64,000 bases of DNA from Blattamonas nauphoetae (Eukaryota; Preaxostyla; Oxymonadida): assembly GCA_033064195.1 (NCBI GenBank), contig JARBJD010000247.1:1-64000 (forward strand), written 5' to 3'. Within the stretch, counting starts at the first letter, position 1. The number at the start of each line of letters is the position of its first letter. Position numbers and translations under genes: made by a program. Below are positions 44,203 to 55,405 of this stretch, one piece after another. Under the pieces are notes generated by a model. The model saw only the letters and a list, made by a program, of their open reading frames with translations. It was not told the DNA's origin and ran no database searches.

Positions 44203-45260
44203 GTGAACTCGACAGAATCGACAGCTGAGACGGACAAGAGTGGGAAACAGACATTGAAAGTGATTGGGAAAGCGCTGATGCCGTGTGGACTGTGGTTGGA
44301 AGTGTTTGAGCGGGACTCGGATCGGAGTGTGGAAGGCAAAAGCAAGCTTGTTGATCTGTCAACATCAACAGCGACACACTGGAATGAAACTGAGACCATG
44401 ATTGCATTCTCAGAATCGGATGCTTCCGAACTGAACCGAAAGATGGAATGGCGAGGTCGTCTTATGTTTGGAAATGGATTGCGAACTTCGAATTGGATGG
44501 TTGTGTCTGGATTGAGTTCAGGAAACAAATCGCTTGGAGGAGTGGGATCGAAATGGTGGATTCCCGTGATCATTTCTCTGTCGTATGCGCTTCTTGTTTC
44601 AGTGATGATCGTTGTGTGTGTCTGTTTGCGTCGAAAGCGACACTCAGCTCGGAATGAACATTTGAGAAACAAGGAAGCTCGTTTGGGGAGACGCGATTTG
44701 GAAGTGACGAAGTGATTCCACCAACACAATCGCGTGTGGAAGTGATTGTGTGCAACGAGAAGATGGAGCGTTCAGTGGCAGTGGAGACAGACACGCTGTT
44801 CAACGCTCTTCACAATGCTCACTCGACACGATTTGTGGAGAAAGGAAAAGTGGGATCGGCGATTGCCCGTGGTCTTGTGAGTCTGAAGACGCGAAAGAGG
44901 CAGAGTGTTATTTTGGGTTCGAGTGGAATTGTTTCAGGAGGGATGAAGACATCGGAAGATGACCAGCGATGGATGGCGCCCGAAGTGTTGCAGGAGAATT
45001 GGAAACCGACTCTTGAAAATGCTGATCACGGGGCAGTTTTCAGTCTTGGCCTAGTCTTGTGGGAAATTGAGACTGGTTCTGTGCCGTTCGGGGAAGTTGA
45101 TGGAGCGACAGCTCAGCGTCGACTGGCATCAGACGAGAAGCCTGTGATGGAGAAAGTGAGTTCGTCGATGGAAGCGATCATCCTTCCCTGCCTCTCGCTT
45201 GACCCATCACTTCGGCCCACACAAAAAAACAGATCTGTCACAACTGGACCAACTGAATAG
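44203..45260 (+). pseudogene. Single-pass receptor with kinase-like C-lobe (pseudokinase)
   Basis: An extracellular part (from VVNSTESTAETDKSGK) leads to one membrane helix, WWIPVIISLSYALLVSVMIV, near 44560-44620, and a basic stop-transfer (CLRRKRHSARNEHLRNKEAR). A kinase C-lobe follows: RWMAPEVLQE (APE motif), AVFSLGLVLWEIETGSVPFG (the D.xSLGxxLWE helix), and SLDPSLRPT at the end. The glycine loop, Lys, HRD and DFG motifs are missing, so catalysis is not expected. The phase shifts by one base at about 44700, where two overlapping frames meet at GAAGTGACGAAGTGATTCC. Receptor pseudokinases of this build are, from memory, common in oxymonads. That link is inference. Confidence 0.55.
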
Positions 45261-45998
45261 CGTTCTTCAGCCGTCGCACAAGATGGAAGGGAATGCGATG
45301 TCACATGTTGGATGACACTTCAATCCACAGAAGTCACAACAATCCACACCTCACCCTTCTTCATTGAACAACATCTTCGTTTTCACTTCACTTTGTTCTT
45401 AGTCTTCATTCATGCAACCACACTCACACGTCTGACACTCTTTTCGTCAGATTCCATCAACATTCTGTTTCATGTCGCCCCATTCGAGTCATTCAACTTG
45501 CCTCCACTTTGGACGATTGAATGGGACGGTCTTTTTCATTCCTCACACTCGGCTTCAGACCACTCGCTTCACGCGACGATTCACTCAGCCGTTTGATCAA
45601 CGCTGCTTCGTTCACGCCATCCGCCACTCACACATTCACACAGTTCATGCAGCAGTTCTTCTCTACTCTTCTGAGACGCAATTTTTTCCGTGTCATTCAC
45701 TTACCCGAACGACACAGATCATCATTCTTTAGTTTTTCAATCGAAGGACGATCTTTCTTTGTTTAGAATTGTCTTGTTTTGTTTGTTCGTTTTCGATGAG
45801 CAGGATTGTTCATCTCTTCCGTGTTGCTGTGTTCTTCATCCTGTCAGCTGTCTTTGGATGGTTCTGCTTTTTTGTTGAACAGATTGGACTTTCCTCAATT
45901 TTACCACTTCACTCGCCTCTCCGTCTCTCAGGGCTGTCGTTTCCATTTCAGAATTGTCATTTTTGTCTCCTTTTTTTCTGATGGTGCCGGATTCGTGA
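45261..45998. other. Intergenic stretch
   Basis: T/C-rich DNA with open hydrophobic frames that look like composition artefacts. Nothing else recognised before the hAT terminus at its right end. Confidence 0.3.
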
Positions 45999-46038
45999 CT
46001 GACACTGACCGGCACTTTTGGCCGGTCAGACAAGCCTA
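45999..46038 (-). mobile_element. Solo right end of the TAGGCTTGTC hAT family
   Basis: GACACTGACCGGCACTTTTG and then GGCCGGTCAGACAAGCCTA match the right ends of elements A and B. The following 8 bp is TCCTATTC. No left end with TAGGCTTGTC lies upstream in the window apart from elements A and B, so this copy has lost its other end or it has drifted beyond recognition. Confidence 0.6.
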
Positions 46039-46278
46039 TCCTATTCGACCATACGAAAATTAAAAAAAGTGGATTGGAGGCTTTTTCTTCCATGTTTTCA
46101 AGCAATGAATTGAGAATTGGCCTTAATCGTGAGAAATAAACACGTATCAACAGTCAGAGTGTCTTTAATCAACCCCAAATTCGATTGTGAATTTAATGTA
46201 TTCGACTTACCTCAGCTGTCATTGATTTTGATCGAAATTGAATAAAAGGCCCAAGACAAAAGAATTGTGAATTCGAAA

Positions 46279-48761
46279 TTAAAAGATAAACGGAAGTTGG
46301 GAGATCTTTGAATCTTTTCCATCCAGAATGTCCTGAGAATACAGGCTGAGTTTGTGGGCGACTTGAACAGGCATTGGAAGACTGATTGCGCCAGGGAAGT
46401 TGCAATAGAGATGGCAGAGTTGGTACGTAAAGTCTTGAAGTTGGTGGTTGGTCCACTTCAAATCGCTTTGTAAAACAACAAATCGTGTCGGGAGTGCTGT
46501 GGTAAAGCGGTTCACCGATTGCGCAACAAGGAAGAAGTCGTAGTAGAGAGGAGAGGTGACAACTGTGTCGACGATGGTTCCGGGTTGGATGTTATCCCCG
46601 TTTGGAGTGAAAAAGCGGTGATTGATTCTCTTGTTGACCATGATATAGGCAGTTTGTGGGCGGTACACAGGTTGTGGCGCGTAGTCGCGGATTCCTTTGA
46701 GAATCATGTTGTATTCACCTTGGACGGCAGCTTCGAATTGAGAATCACCAACACCATCTCTGTACATGATGATAGTGGAAGGAGGAGCTTTGTTTTCACG
46801 TTCGTAGAGCTCTATCGACATTTTGATGAACTTGTCGAGTCTTTCGGTGAGAAGTTCCTGCCGTCCCTTAAGGATCATTGTCCGCAAGTGGTACTGAGTC
46901 ATATCGTTTGAATATGATGCGACAAGGGCTGCATAACTTTGTTTCTTCTTCATCGAACGAGATACATCGATTGAGCATACCATCACACCTCCACTTTCCT
47001 TCTTGGTGCTCTCAGGATTTTGTTTCACCCAAGTTGGATTTTGGATCCGCCAGCACGAACCCTTGACCTTTGCAACGATTTGTAGCCAGAGACCGCTGAT
47101 GACAGAGAGATTGATTCTCTGGATATTCTTGCTGATGATGCATTGAGACATCACACCACAGGCACAGTTTGTATGTTGCTTCAAATTACGATACAATGTG
47201 GTTGTCTTTTTCGGGAGAATAAAGATGACGAGTTGGTGGTCCTTGTACTGTGGTCCAAAATCCTTCTTGAACTGATCAAAGAACGTTCGTTCATTGTCCA
47301 CAATAATTTTGTCAGGGTTGGCCACCAATTGAGGGTTTTTGGCGACTTTTCGCAAAGCATCCATGAACTGTGCGATGTTCCGCTCGTCCTGCTTCTGGTA
47401 GACCAACAGCCACTTTTGGAGAGCTACCGGTGCGATCAGTGTGTTGCGTGTGACACTATCTCGAAACGAACCATTGCGAACCTCCTCCTGTTTGTTTCCT
47501 CCCCAACGGAGAACGACAGGCGCGCAGACCCTGGCGTCGATTGGAACCATTGTGTTGGAAATAGCTTCAATCCCAGATTGTGGGAACTGTGGAGATTGAA
47601 ATAATGTCCGTGTAACATCCTCGATTTGCCGTTTTCGTTCTTGTGGCGAAGACCCAATCCGGTCTTTGATCTCTTTCATTGCGAAGAAGTCGCTGTGGAA
47701 CTCCTCTGGAATCCCAGTCATGAAGGCCAATTCACTCGGAATAGCGACAGGCTTTGATGAGGCTGTGATTTTGAACACACGCCCCCCGCTGCCAGTGGCC
47801 ATGCAGAGGAGAAGTGGCTGATTGGGTTTCAAAGTGATTGAGTAGCAATCTTTGAAGTACTGTTCGACAGTTTCTTGAACAGTAGCATCTTTCCCTGCTC
47901 GACGCATAAATGTGTATGTCCGTGGTGTTTGATCTGTGAGAACTTTCACAATTCGATAAGTCAAGAAGTGGTCCCCATGTCTAAATGGGAAGCAAACGAG
48001 ACATTAAGTGGAGAGAGAACACACTTTGTGAGAATGAACATTCCTTCGAGACTCTCAACTTTGTCTTCCCGTCTGATTCCGTCATTTTTGTTGAGGAAGT
48101 CGAGAACCGTATCCTTTCGTAAAATGCTGTGGATTTTGTCAGCGACCATCATTGGACCTTTTTGGGACAGATAGATGGAAAATCTTGTTCCGCTCCAAAT
48201 TTCCAATCTGTATTTTGGGAGTTCTTGTTTGTTGGCTGGATGGACCATATCTCGGCGAATTTGAACAAATCCGTTCTGTGCCTGGACACCCTTCAATAAG
48301 ACGTTGAGCTGTTGAAGAGGGAATGAATTGTCGCCAGGATTTGACTCTCTAACAAGTTCAAATCCAATAGTGAAATCTTGTTTCTTTCCTTGGATTGTAT
48401 CAACGACTTGAAATTGAACATTGTCAAGCGGTGATCCAAACGAATAGAGAGAGGTATTGTCGAAAACTAGCGAGGTGAGGAAGAGAAAATAATACCACAG
48501 CGGAGGGGTGCGAGTGATTCATCAATCAGACGATCGATAATTTCTACAGAAACGAACAGCTAAGGTTAAATTGAAGAAAATACTCTGTCTTCGTTTTCGT
48601 TCCCTTTGAGAATCAAGGAGTGGTTCAAAGTGGACTGAGTACTGGAAAAGTGAGATCTTCACTTTGATTTGATACGAGTTCGCAACAATATGGAGGCCTC
48701 GAGAACCGCCCGAGGGTGCTTGGATGGGTGGTCGTGGGGCAAAATGGACAATCTCGCTCAT
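46279..48761 (-). CDS. Piwi-clade Argonaute with intact DEDH tetrad, four exons
   Basis: Small-RNA-guided nuclease of the Argonaute family, Piwi branch. My model has exons 48761-48584, 48543-48496, 48466-48025 and 47980-46279, joined by introns of 40, 29 and 44 nt (GTATTTTC to CTGTAG; GTATTATT to GCTAG, or GTGGTATT for a 32-nt version; GTGTGTTC to ATTTAG). It gives about 789 residues, normal for Piwi. The N-terminal part has LHIVANSYQIKVK and the YSVHFEP-type strand. PAZ (about 225-340) has YRIVKVLTDQTPRTYTF and PNQPLLLCM. The PIWI domain keeps all four catalytic residues: Asp in CSIDVSRS, Glu in GRQELL, Asp in YRDGVGDSQ, and His in VQVAHKLS. The start (MSEIVHFAPRPP) gives a short tail. It lies at the edge of the transposon-rich half, and transposon silencing is its known family role. 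Confidence 0.93.
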
Positions 48762-48921
48762 GATGACAAAATAAAATTTGAACTAGAAAAGATGAGATGT
48801 TGTTCGACCATAATTCAATTTTTTTATTGGATTGGTAAACTGTACTGGAGCTTGAGATGTTCGAAATGTCCAGTAAATTGTCTCGGATCTCAAAGATTTT
48901 GCGAAAGAGTAGAAACATTCG

Positions 48922-49240
48922 TCACACAGATCTCATCGACGCGTCGAGAACACCATTCTCCGGGTTGGACTCCTCTCTGTAGGTCTCCACAATGAGAAAG
49001 GAAGACCCTCCATTTATCCATTTCCAAATGTATTTCGGAAAGAAGAAGGAAATGAGCTGTGAGAAAAGGAGACTGAACAGGAAATACTGAGAAAAACGTG
49101 AGTCGAAAGACGGCGAAGTCGAAACTTCAGAGAAGAACACGAATAGTGCCAAAAAGTATCCTCCAAAAGAAGATTGTGATGAAGATACACACATTCAAGC
49201 AGGAAAACGTGCACCCGAGGTCGATTCTCAGCAATCATCT
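48922..49240 (-). other. Possible exon pair of a small membrane protein
   Basis: On the minus strand, FFPKYIWKWINGGSSFLIVE and then ENGVLDASMRSV and a stop look coding. An acceptor-like CTTTTCTCACAG stands before LISFFF. Upstream frames (VYLHHNLLLEDTFWHYS) could be the preceding exon. The joins are not certain and I cannot decide whether this belongs to the gene at 49.3-50.5 kb. Confidence 0.3.
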
Positions 49241-49326
49241 CTCGAATCTTTGTGTCAATGCCGTCAGATCAGTCCCGAAGGACAGTTGAGACTTGAGAGG
49301 GTTTCGATGTCAGAAGGAATGTTCAA

Positions 49327-50473
49327 TCAAAAGGTCTCATCATCCAACGGGTCGACACTCGAAGCATTCATTCCCACACCACTCACACAGCCTGTTCTCT
49401 CCAGAATTCGGTAAGATGGCTCTGCGTCTTCCAGATTCTCCTTTCCATCCTCTTGTCCCTCTTTTGTCTGTCCATCAACACGCACTTTTGCTCGAAAGAG
49501 TCCAGTCAATCCTTCGCTACATCCATTTCCAGGGATGGTGATGTCCTGTTGATCCTCGTCCAGCTGAACGATGTCTGCATCAGACTCGTATTCCTCCTGC
49601 GCTTGAAAGAGACCTTGAATTAGTAAATCGTCCTCAAAGCTGAGTGCTTCCCCTTGCCGAAGCGATTCACCGTTTTCTTCTCGTTTTCTCCGTTCTCCTT
49701 CAATGAGCCCTTTCACATGAAGAAAAAAGGAAGGATCTTGTTTCCCTTCTTTTGAGACGATCACAAAACGACGCCGATTGTGTGCAAGGAGAGTTGTGAA
49801 GACATCAGCGTCGATTTCAGGGTGTGTGAAGAGTCGGATGGACCATTTCGACGCAGGAACGTTAAATGCCAGACAAGCTCTTTTGTGGAGAGATCTAGAA
49901 GAAAAGTGAAGACAAAAAGAGAAAGAGAGACCCAACAAAAACATCGGGAGAGGAGCGGAGAGCAACACAGAGCTGTTTACCGTCACTATCAACAAAGGCG
50001 GATGGATTGAAAAGTTTCAGAGGAGGCGGTTCTGCTCGAAGATCAACATTACCAAGTACATCTCCATTTCCATCATTACTGATTTTATCTTCAGGAGTTC
50101 CTCTTGTATTCGTGGAAAGAGTTGAGGCAGTGATTCCAAAGGCTGAAAGGCCCGCATATGGATTCAACCGATTGGAATGCTGCCCATAGGAAGACATTGT
50201 GCGAAGTCTTGATGACGGAGCATGGATCATGCTTTGGAAGCTCATAGAGTTGGTTGGAACACGGAAAACGTAATATGTTTCGTGTTGCAGAGAACTAATC
50301 CTCCGAATAATATTTACTAAAGAGTTTACGATGTGCGCATCAAACTTTTTGGGCGGACAATTTGTGAATCTCGTTTTGGGACAAGGTAGACAGCACTGTT
50401 CTTCGTGAGCAATTGGAACGTTGGCTTGAGTTCTAGGTACAGAATTGAAACAAAAAAAGGGGCAACCTTCCAT
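49327..50473 (-). CDS. Unrecognised gene: Cys-rich N-terminus, acidic C-terminus
   Basis: The start is the ATG at 50473 (MEGCPFFCFNSVPRTQ). The first block has eight Cys in 35 residues, including CCLPCPKTRFTNCPP, which could bind zinc, then a helix (AHIVNSLVNIIRRISSL) and a disordered Pro/Ser/Asn stretch. An intron of about 86 nt (GTAAACAG to TTTCTTCTAG, 49895-49980) leads to a folded block, NVPASKWSIRLFTHPEIDAD and RRRFVIVSKEGKQDPSFFLH, then an acidic tail (EYESDADIVQLDEDQQD) ending at 49327. The phases across that intron do not match for the best splice sites, so either the acceptor lies a few bases further in (after AAAGAG) or these are two genes. Family unknown; a regulatory nuclear protein is possible. 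Confidence 0.45.
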
Positions 50474-51011
50474 AATCTTTTTGCTTGTGGTTTTTGTGTG
50501 TGTATACAGAGAGAAGAGTGATGGTGATGATGGAAGAGGATATGTTGGAGAACGGGCGTTGTAGTTCAGAATAACAATTGAAATAGCCTGCATCAAGATA
50601 TACACGCAAAAAATGGAATACTGATTCAACTGTTGATGGTTTCGGAATCTTAACTTCAATATATGCGATGAATGACATTCCGGGAAATGAATGAGGTTGT
50701 TGATGTATCTGAATACTCGCTGGACAAATTTCTTTGGGCACATACACATAACAAGCAAGTCCTGCGTAAAAATCCTGAATGATATCGAGCTAGAGCGAAT
50801 CTCGAAATGAGTTACAACAAACTGGTATCTCAGGATATGGAATCTGCAAGGGAGCAATGGTTACCCAACCTAGCGGTGAATAGGCACTATGTGGTTGAAC
50901 TTGCGGTGGTGATGGAGATTGTGACATCGATTCAGGCCCTTTTACAAACCTCAACCAACATTTTTGATTTGTGGAATTCTGTCTTTGGAGACTTCACCCA
51001 CGTATAGACTC
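50474..51011. other. Divergent intergenic region
   Basis: This region separates the Cys-rich gene (-) from the phosphorylase gene (+). The plus-strand frame at 50807-51007 is open but not protein-like. Probable shared promoter region; no motif identified. Confidence 0.3.
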
Positions 51012-51913
51012 ATGTCAATGAACGATTTTCCGTCTAAGACTGATATTGAAGAAACAACGGCCTTCATCCTTGCCAAAGTTCCTACCTTTTCTGCCAAAGT
51101 TGGTCTGCCTACATATCTCCAGACATTTTTCGGTTTATCACAGGTCTCATACTTGGTACTGGACTAAATGGTTTGGGAGAGCAATTGGATTTGAATCCAC
51201 CGCCATGCATCATTCCATATTCTGAGATACCGCACTTCGCAACTTCGACTTGCCCTGGACATGTCGGAAAGCTCCTAATTGGATTTATTTCAGGAGTCCC
51301 TGTCATGTGTATGCAGGGACGTTTCCACTATTATGAAGGGTACTCTCTTCCTGTTCTTACATACCCTGTTCGAGTCATGGCCCAACTTGGAATCAAAGTC
51401 CTCGTCGTTTCAAATTGTTCAGGTTGTTTTAGACCTGAATGGAAGACAGGTGACATTGGTCTTATCACGGATCATATCAACAACTTTGCTACAAATCCAT
51501 TGATCGGACAGAACAAGGATTTTTTCCCACCTCACTCAACTCGTTTTCCGGACATGTCGAACTGTTACGATGCTGATCTGCGAGAGAAAGCGAAAGAAAT
51601 TGCTCGTACCCAAAACTTGATCCTACGTGAAGGAGTCTATTTCGCCAATCCTGGACCGATGTACGAAACTGATGCTGAACGGCGCCTTATTCAAATCTGT
51701 GGAGGTGATTTCGCAGGAGCTTCGACTGCGCCGGAAGTCATCGTTGCGAGACACTGCGGAATTCGTGTCCTCGGGTTCACTGTCATGATCAACATGTTTG
51801 CCACCGAAACTGAAGCAGATCACGATGAGATCACTTTTCTTGGAGAACAATCATCAACAAAACTTCTCCCACTCATTCAGACTCTCCTTCCACTAATTCA
51901 AACAAGTCTGTAA
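51012..51913 (+). CDS. PNP: Purine nucleoside phosphorylase
   Basis: Cleaves purine ribonucleosides with phosphate to free base and ribose-1-phosphate (purine salvage, cytosol). Two exons, 51012-51102 and 51144-51913, joined by a 41-nt intron (GTCTGCCTAC to TTTATCACAG), give 286 residues, the usual trimeric-type length. The join restores KVGLILGTGLNGLGEQ, the phosphate loop (family GSGLGGL). Other signatures follow: MQGRFHYYEGY, VVSNCSGCF, GPMYETDAERR with the base-binding Glu, and STAPEVIVARHCG. Odd points: GASTAPE replaces the usual GMSTVPE, and the segment after INMFATET is unusual. The start at 51012 has a nearby alternative at 51018. Purine salvage is essential in protists that lack purine synthesis. 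Confidence 0.93.
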
Positions 51914-52125
51914 GCCTTTTGATATTGTAAATTTCGCTGTGTCTCTGAATTCTGGTATTCAGTTCTTGATCGGTAATACAGATGAAAATGAGAGAAAAAA
52001 ATGTTGAAAGATGATTATTGAGACAAAAGATAGTCTCAATTTTGCTTAAATGAGGTCTGGATCAATTCCAAGGTGATCCATGGGTAGGATCAAAGTGAAG
52101 ATATCTTTCTTGTGTTTTTTCGTAG

Positions 52126-52625
52126 ATGACGGAGTCATCAAAACTTCACAACACACCAATTCTAATTTCAACTCCCGTCACAATCCAGAAACCCCTCGCC
52201 CTCCATCCGTACAACCCTCCGCAAACAAAAGAAGTAGTTATTCCGCCGATTGTTCGGGTTCCGTCGGATTTTGAGCTGCAATCAATCAGCACAATGGCGT
52301 CATCACGATCACTGTATTCTCTGAAATCGCACTATTCTTCTGTTGGCGCTCGAGAAATGGAAGCTGGATTCTCATCCACTCTCAAACACAGAATCAGCTC
52401 TTTTGCGTGCTTCATGTTGATTTTCTTGTCGTGTGTATCGACATCATTACTCACAGTTGGGTATGTTTCTTGTTTATCCGTTCTACCCTTTTTTCTAGAA
52501 GCATTCTAATCTCAAAGTTCATGACGATTGGGGTGATCCTTATCATCACGGGAGTTCTCTGTTTTTTGCCAGTATTGTTCCAGAGCATTTCTATTTTATC
52601 TCATATGTGCGAATTCAATACGTGA
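52126..52625 (+). CDS. Small membrane protein, TMEM230-like
   Basis: Exons 52126-52460 and 52499-52625 with a 38-nt intron (GTATGTTTCT to TTTTTCTAG) give 153 residues. The N-terminal half is disordered and cytosolic-looking. It is followed by two membrane helices, FACFMLIFLSCVSTSLLTVG and TIGVILIITGVLCFLP. The pattern of a helix, a short ILISK turn, a second helix and FLP near the end resembles TMEM230/TMEM134, vesicle-trafficking proteins. The family's tail after FLPG (YHLRIAYY then a SYDDIP motif) is not in frame here. A phase change of 11 nt would give HFYFISYVRIQYVN instead, so the 3' end may have another splice or an indel. The start could also use a 5' intron (GTAGGATC to TTTCGTAG) at 52084-52125. 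Confidence 0.55.
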
Positions 52626-53167
52626 ACGCCACATACAAACAAACATATGTTTCATCATCCGAACGGCGCATGGTTCATATCAGATCGGGTAGATGCGTGG
52701 AACAGTTATGATGCTAAGCGGGTGGACAAGGTTCCAGATCTTGAGGACTGCGGACAGGTCTCTTGTGATTCAGAAATTTCAATTCAATTGTATCTATTTC
52801 GTCTGAATCCACATTCTATCTGCTCGGTACATACTCTTTGTTTCTTTTCTATTCGTTTTCATTCAATCATCGGCCTCAACAGACGATCCAGGCTCGAATG
52901 ATGCAGATCACCTTTTTCTGACGATATAGTGTGAATTTATCCATTGATGTCTTTTCAAAACCATCGAAAATCGTTGGAAAAAGTAGGAAGGTGGGTGACA
53001 AACATTCTGGTCGTGTACAGGAGTGGTGAGAGGAACTGAGATTTCACATTCGGACCCATGATTGACCGTAATTCAGAGGAAAATCAACTCGACATCCAAG
53101 AAATGAAAATAAACAGAAGAATAAAGACGAAAAGAAGATAACAGAAAAGAATAAATATTGTCGATAG
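52626..53167. other. Intergenic stretch, possible extra exon
   Basis: A plus-strand frame from 52647 contains AWNSYDAKRVDKVPDLED, which recalls the SYDDIPDF tail of TMEM230 proteins. It could be a further exon of the upstream gene, but no clean splice pair was found. The rest is A/T-rich. Confidence 0.25.
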
Positions 53168-55279
53168 TCACGAAAGGCCAGATTTATCAGAGTGAGGCAA
53201 AGAGGGCTGATGAGAAGTGATATTCGGTTGAGAGACGGTTTGTGGGCAGAAAGAGAAGACCACTCGGTCATCACTATTCAGCATTGTTCGTGTCGACGGC
53301 TGCTCAATCGACATGACGGTCTGATAGCTTGGCATGGCGAATGTGTGCGGCTGAGGAGCAGTGAAGAAGGTCGAATGTGATCGATGATCCGACGTCTTGC
53401 GATCCTCAGAATCTGGCCTCTCTCGATGCCGAGATCGGTGCTTGTGTTTTCGATGGTGGTCAGAGCCATTTGCATGTTTCGTTCGGAGTGTTGTCTGCGG
53501 CTCCCAATGCAAATCCGGTGGTTGCGATGAATGTGATGAGGAGAGTGAAGTGTTTGGGGAAGTGTGCAATTCAGAATTGTGAGGCTCATGCACTAATTTC
53601 CGTCCAATCGAGTCTGTCTGTCGAGGGCTATGTGCTTCCCTGTGTACATCGTGGGAATCGATCTGAGTGGAGAGTGAATGTGGGGCTGAGTGTGATTCTC
53701 GCTCCTTCAGACGATTTGGAATATGAGACAAGAGGGACGCCTGCCGAAGCTCTTCAAATCCCTCGTCCTGCGGATTCTTTCGGCGTGGAGGAGTGAGGCC
53801 GAGCATTCGATCTTCTTCGCTTTTGAGATAGTCCTGTCGGAACTGCTGACGTTTGAATTCGCTGTCTTTCCGTTCCAGTTCAAGCCTGATGGCTTCGTCA
53901 GCTTTCCTCCGACGCTCAGCCAGTCTCTGTTGTGCCTCCTTCTCCTTCTCAGCTGCGACCTGCTGTTGCTTGTGCTTCCTTTCTTGCGAGATCTCTTCCA
54001 TCACTTTCCACCCAACAAAGACTTTTCGCTTCATTCGTCGGAGTGACATGTCGAGAGAGACAAACTTGAGGTGTTCCTTGTCGCGTCGAACTTGCGTCCG
54101 TTGCATCTCCAACTCTCTCCACTCCTGAAACACTCTCCTCTTCCGTGCCTCATCCGTTCGAAGTTCAAATTGGTATTTGAGTCGGCGAAGGCGAGTGTGT
54201 TTCTCGACAGCTGTTCGCCATGTTTGAAGAGCAGTGTGAACAAGTCTCGTGGAATGGAAGAGAGTAGCATGCGTATTTTTGATTTGTGAGAGGTGGACAG
54301 TGAGACTGTGCTCTTTTAGGAGGACTAACACAATGCTCTGCTGACGTTGACGATGATATTTGTCTGCCTTTGCCATGTTCAACCAGCCCACAATAATCAC
54401 CCTCCTTCGTTCATCCTCCCTCTTCTGCTGCAGTTGAACAGCCTGCTTCTTTGCGAGACTCCGAACATGTGCGATCTCTCTCCATTCGTCCAAGATTGCA
54501 GGGAGGATGACACTCGATCGATGCCACTCTTCGACTGCGCGCTTACACATCCCTCTGAGTGAACAATATCGAACTACATCCGCTTTTCGGTTGAGATCGG
54601 CACAGAGCTGATGATTGTTCTTGAAAAGTTGGAAACCAATTTTGGTGAGATGCTCCTTTCGAAAAGCAACGGCCTTTTGTGTCCTGATTCGTTTTTCCTG
54701 CTTGTCCTGAACTCTGAGCCTCCAAAAGAACACAATTGCTGATCTTGTTGACGCTTCTTTCTGTTCCGTGAAAAAGCGAAGACGTCTGAGGAGTTCATTT
54801 TTCTTCGTTTGATGCCTCCATCGCTGGAGGAAGAACGTGAGTGTGTTGTGTGTGTGGAGAGCATGAACCTGTTCGTGACCTGTCCGAAGTTGCTGCTGGA
54901 TGTGAATGCCTTCTTGGAATCTTTGAAAGAACGTGTGAAGTGTCCAGAGACGATCAAAGTGCTCCGCTCGATCATTCAACAGCCGATCTTCTTTCTCAAC
55001 ACTGCCTGCATGTCGAATGGCGTGAAAGACACGACGTTTCATTTTCGACTTGAAGAACTGATCGGCGAGAGATGAGAGAGCTGCTTCCCTCCGCCAGAAA
55101 TGGAGGACAGCAAGCCGTGTGGAAGTGGTGTCTGAGAAGGAAGAGAAGGGAAGTTCTTTGAGGTTGATGGGAGAATGTGTGTGGTCAGTGAAGTGTTGAA
55201 ATGGTGGGTGTGGTTTGGGGAGTGAAGACAGCACTGAAGGCGACAATGCTGGTCGGAGAGAGGGCTGGAGAAGCGACAT
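53168..55279 (-). CDS. Sfi1-like centrin-binding repeat protein
   Basis: About 703 residues from the ATG at 55279 (MSLLQPSLRPALSP). Residues about 65-520 are made of Sfi1-type repeats, each a long helix with a pattern of hydrophobics and a Trp: LTFFLQRWRHQTKKNELLRR, AIVFFWRLRVQDKQEKR, ILDEWREIAHVRSLAKK, VIIVGWLNMAKADKYHRQ, ALQTWRTAVEKHTRLRR, VFQEWRELEMQRTQVRR, KVFVGWKVMEEISQERK. The C-terminal third is Ser/Pro/His-rich and disordered. Sfi1 repeats bind centrin at basal bodies and spindle poles. No introns are needed. The frame stays open upstream to an ATG at 55606 through the inverted repeat Q, which would add 109 residues; I chose 55279 because the repeat is a recent arrival. Confidence 0.75.
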   Translation of the reverse strand: MSLLQPSLRPALSPSVLSSLPKPHPPFQHFTDHTHSPINLKELPFSSFSDTTSTRLAVLHFWRREAALSSLADQFFKSKMKRRVFHAIRHAGSVEKEDRLLNDRAEHFDRLWTLHTFFQRFQEGIHIQQQLRTGHEQVHALHTHNTLTFFLQRWRHQTKKNELLRRLRFFTEQKEASTRSAIVFFWRLRVQDKQEKRIRTQKAVAFRKEHLTKIGFQLFKNNHQLCADLNRKADVVRYCSLRGMCKRAVEEWHRSSVILPAILDEWREIAHVRSLAKKQAVQLQQKREDERRRVIIVGWLNMAKADKYHRQRQQSIVLVLLKEHSLTVHLSQIKNTHATLFHSTRLVHTALQTWRTAVEKHTRLRRLKYQFELRTDEARKRRVFQEWRELEMQRTQVRRDKEHLKFVSLDMSLRRMKRKVFVGWKVMEEISQERKHKQQQVAAEKEKEAQQRLAERRRKADEAIRLELERKDSEFKRQQFRQDYLKSEEDRMLGLTPPRRKNPQDEGFEELRQASLLSHIPNRLKERESHSAPHSLSTQIDSHDVHREAHSPRQTDSIGRKLVHEPHNSELHTSPNTSLSSSHSSQPPDLHWEPQTTLRTKHANGSDHHRKHKHRSRHRERPDSEDRKTSDHRSHSTFFTAPQPHTFAMPSYQTVMSIEQPSTRTMLNSDDRVVFSFCPQTVSQPNITSHQPSLPHSDKSGLS

Positions 55280-55405
55280 TGTGATGAATGGCGTCTTCTG
55301 CTCGGAAGACAATGGTGTTGAGATGTGTTTCCGAATGTGGATGGGAGAATTCGCGCAGATGCATTGAGTTTTGAGGAGGACTCGTTGTTTCCACTTTTCT
55401 TCTCG

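Noticed and set aside
50807-51007. Upstream exon for PNP
   Set aside because: The frame has no donor that joins to the PNP start in phase, and the N-terminus from 51012 already has the normal length.
51103-51122. A 20-nt intron in PNP (GTCTGC to CTCCAG)
   Set aside because: It keeps the frame but leaves an extra segment before the phosphate loop. The 41-nt choice restores the conserved K-V-G-x-I-x-G-x-G-L spacing.
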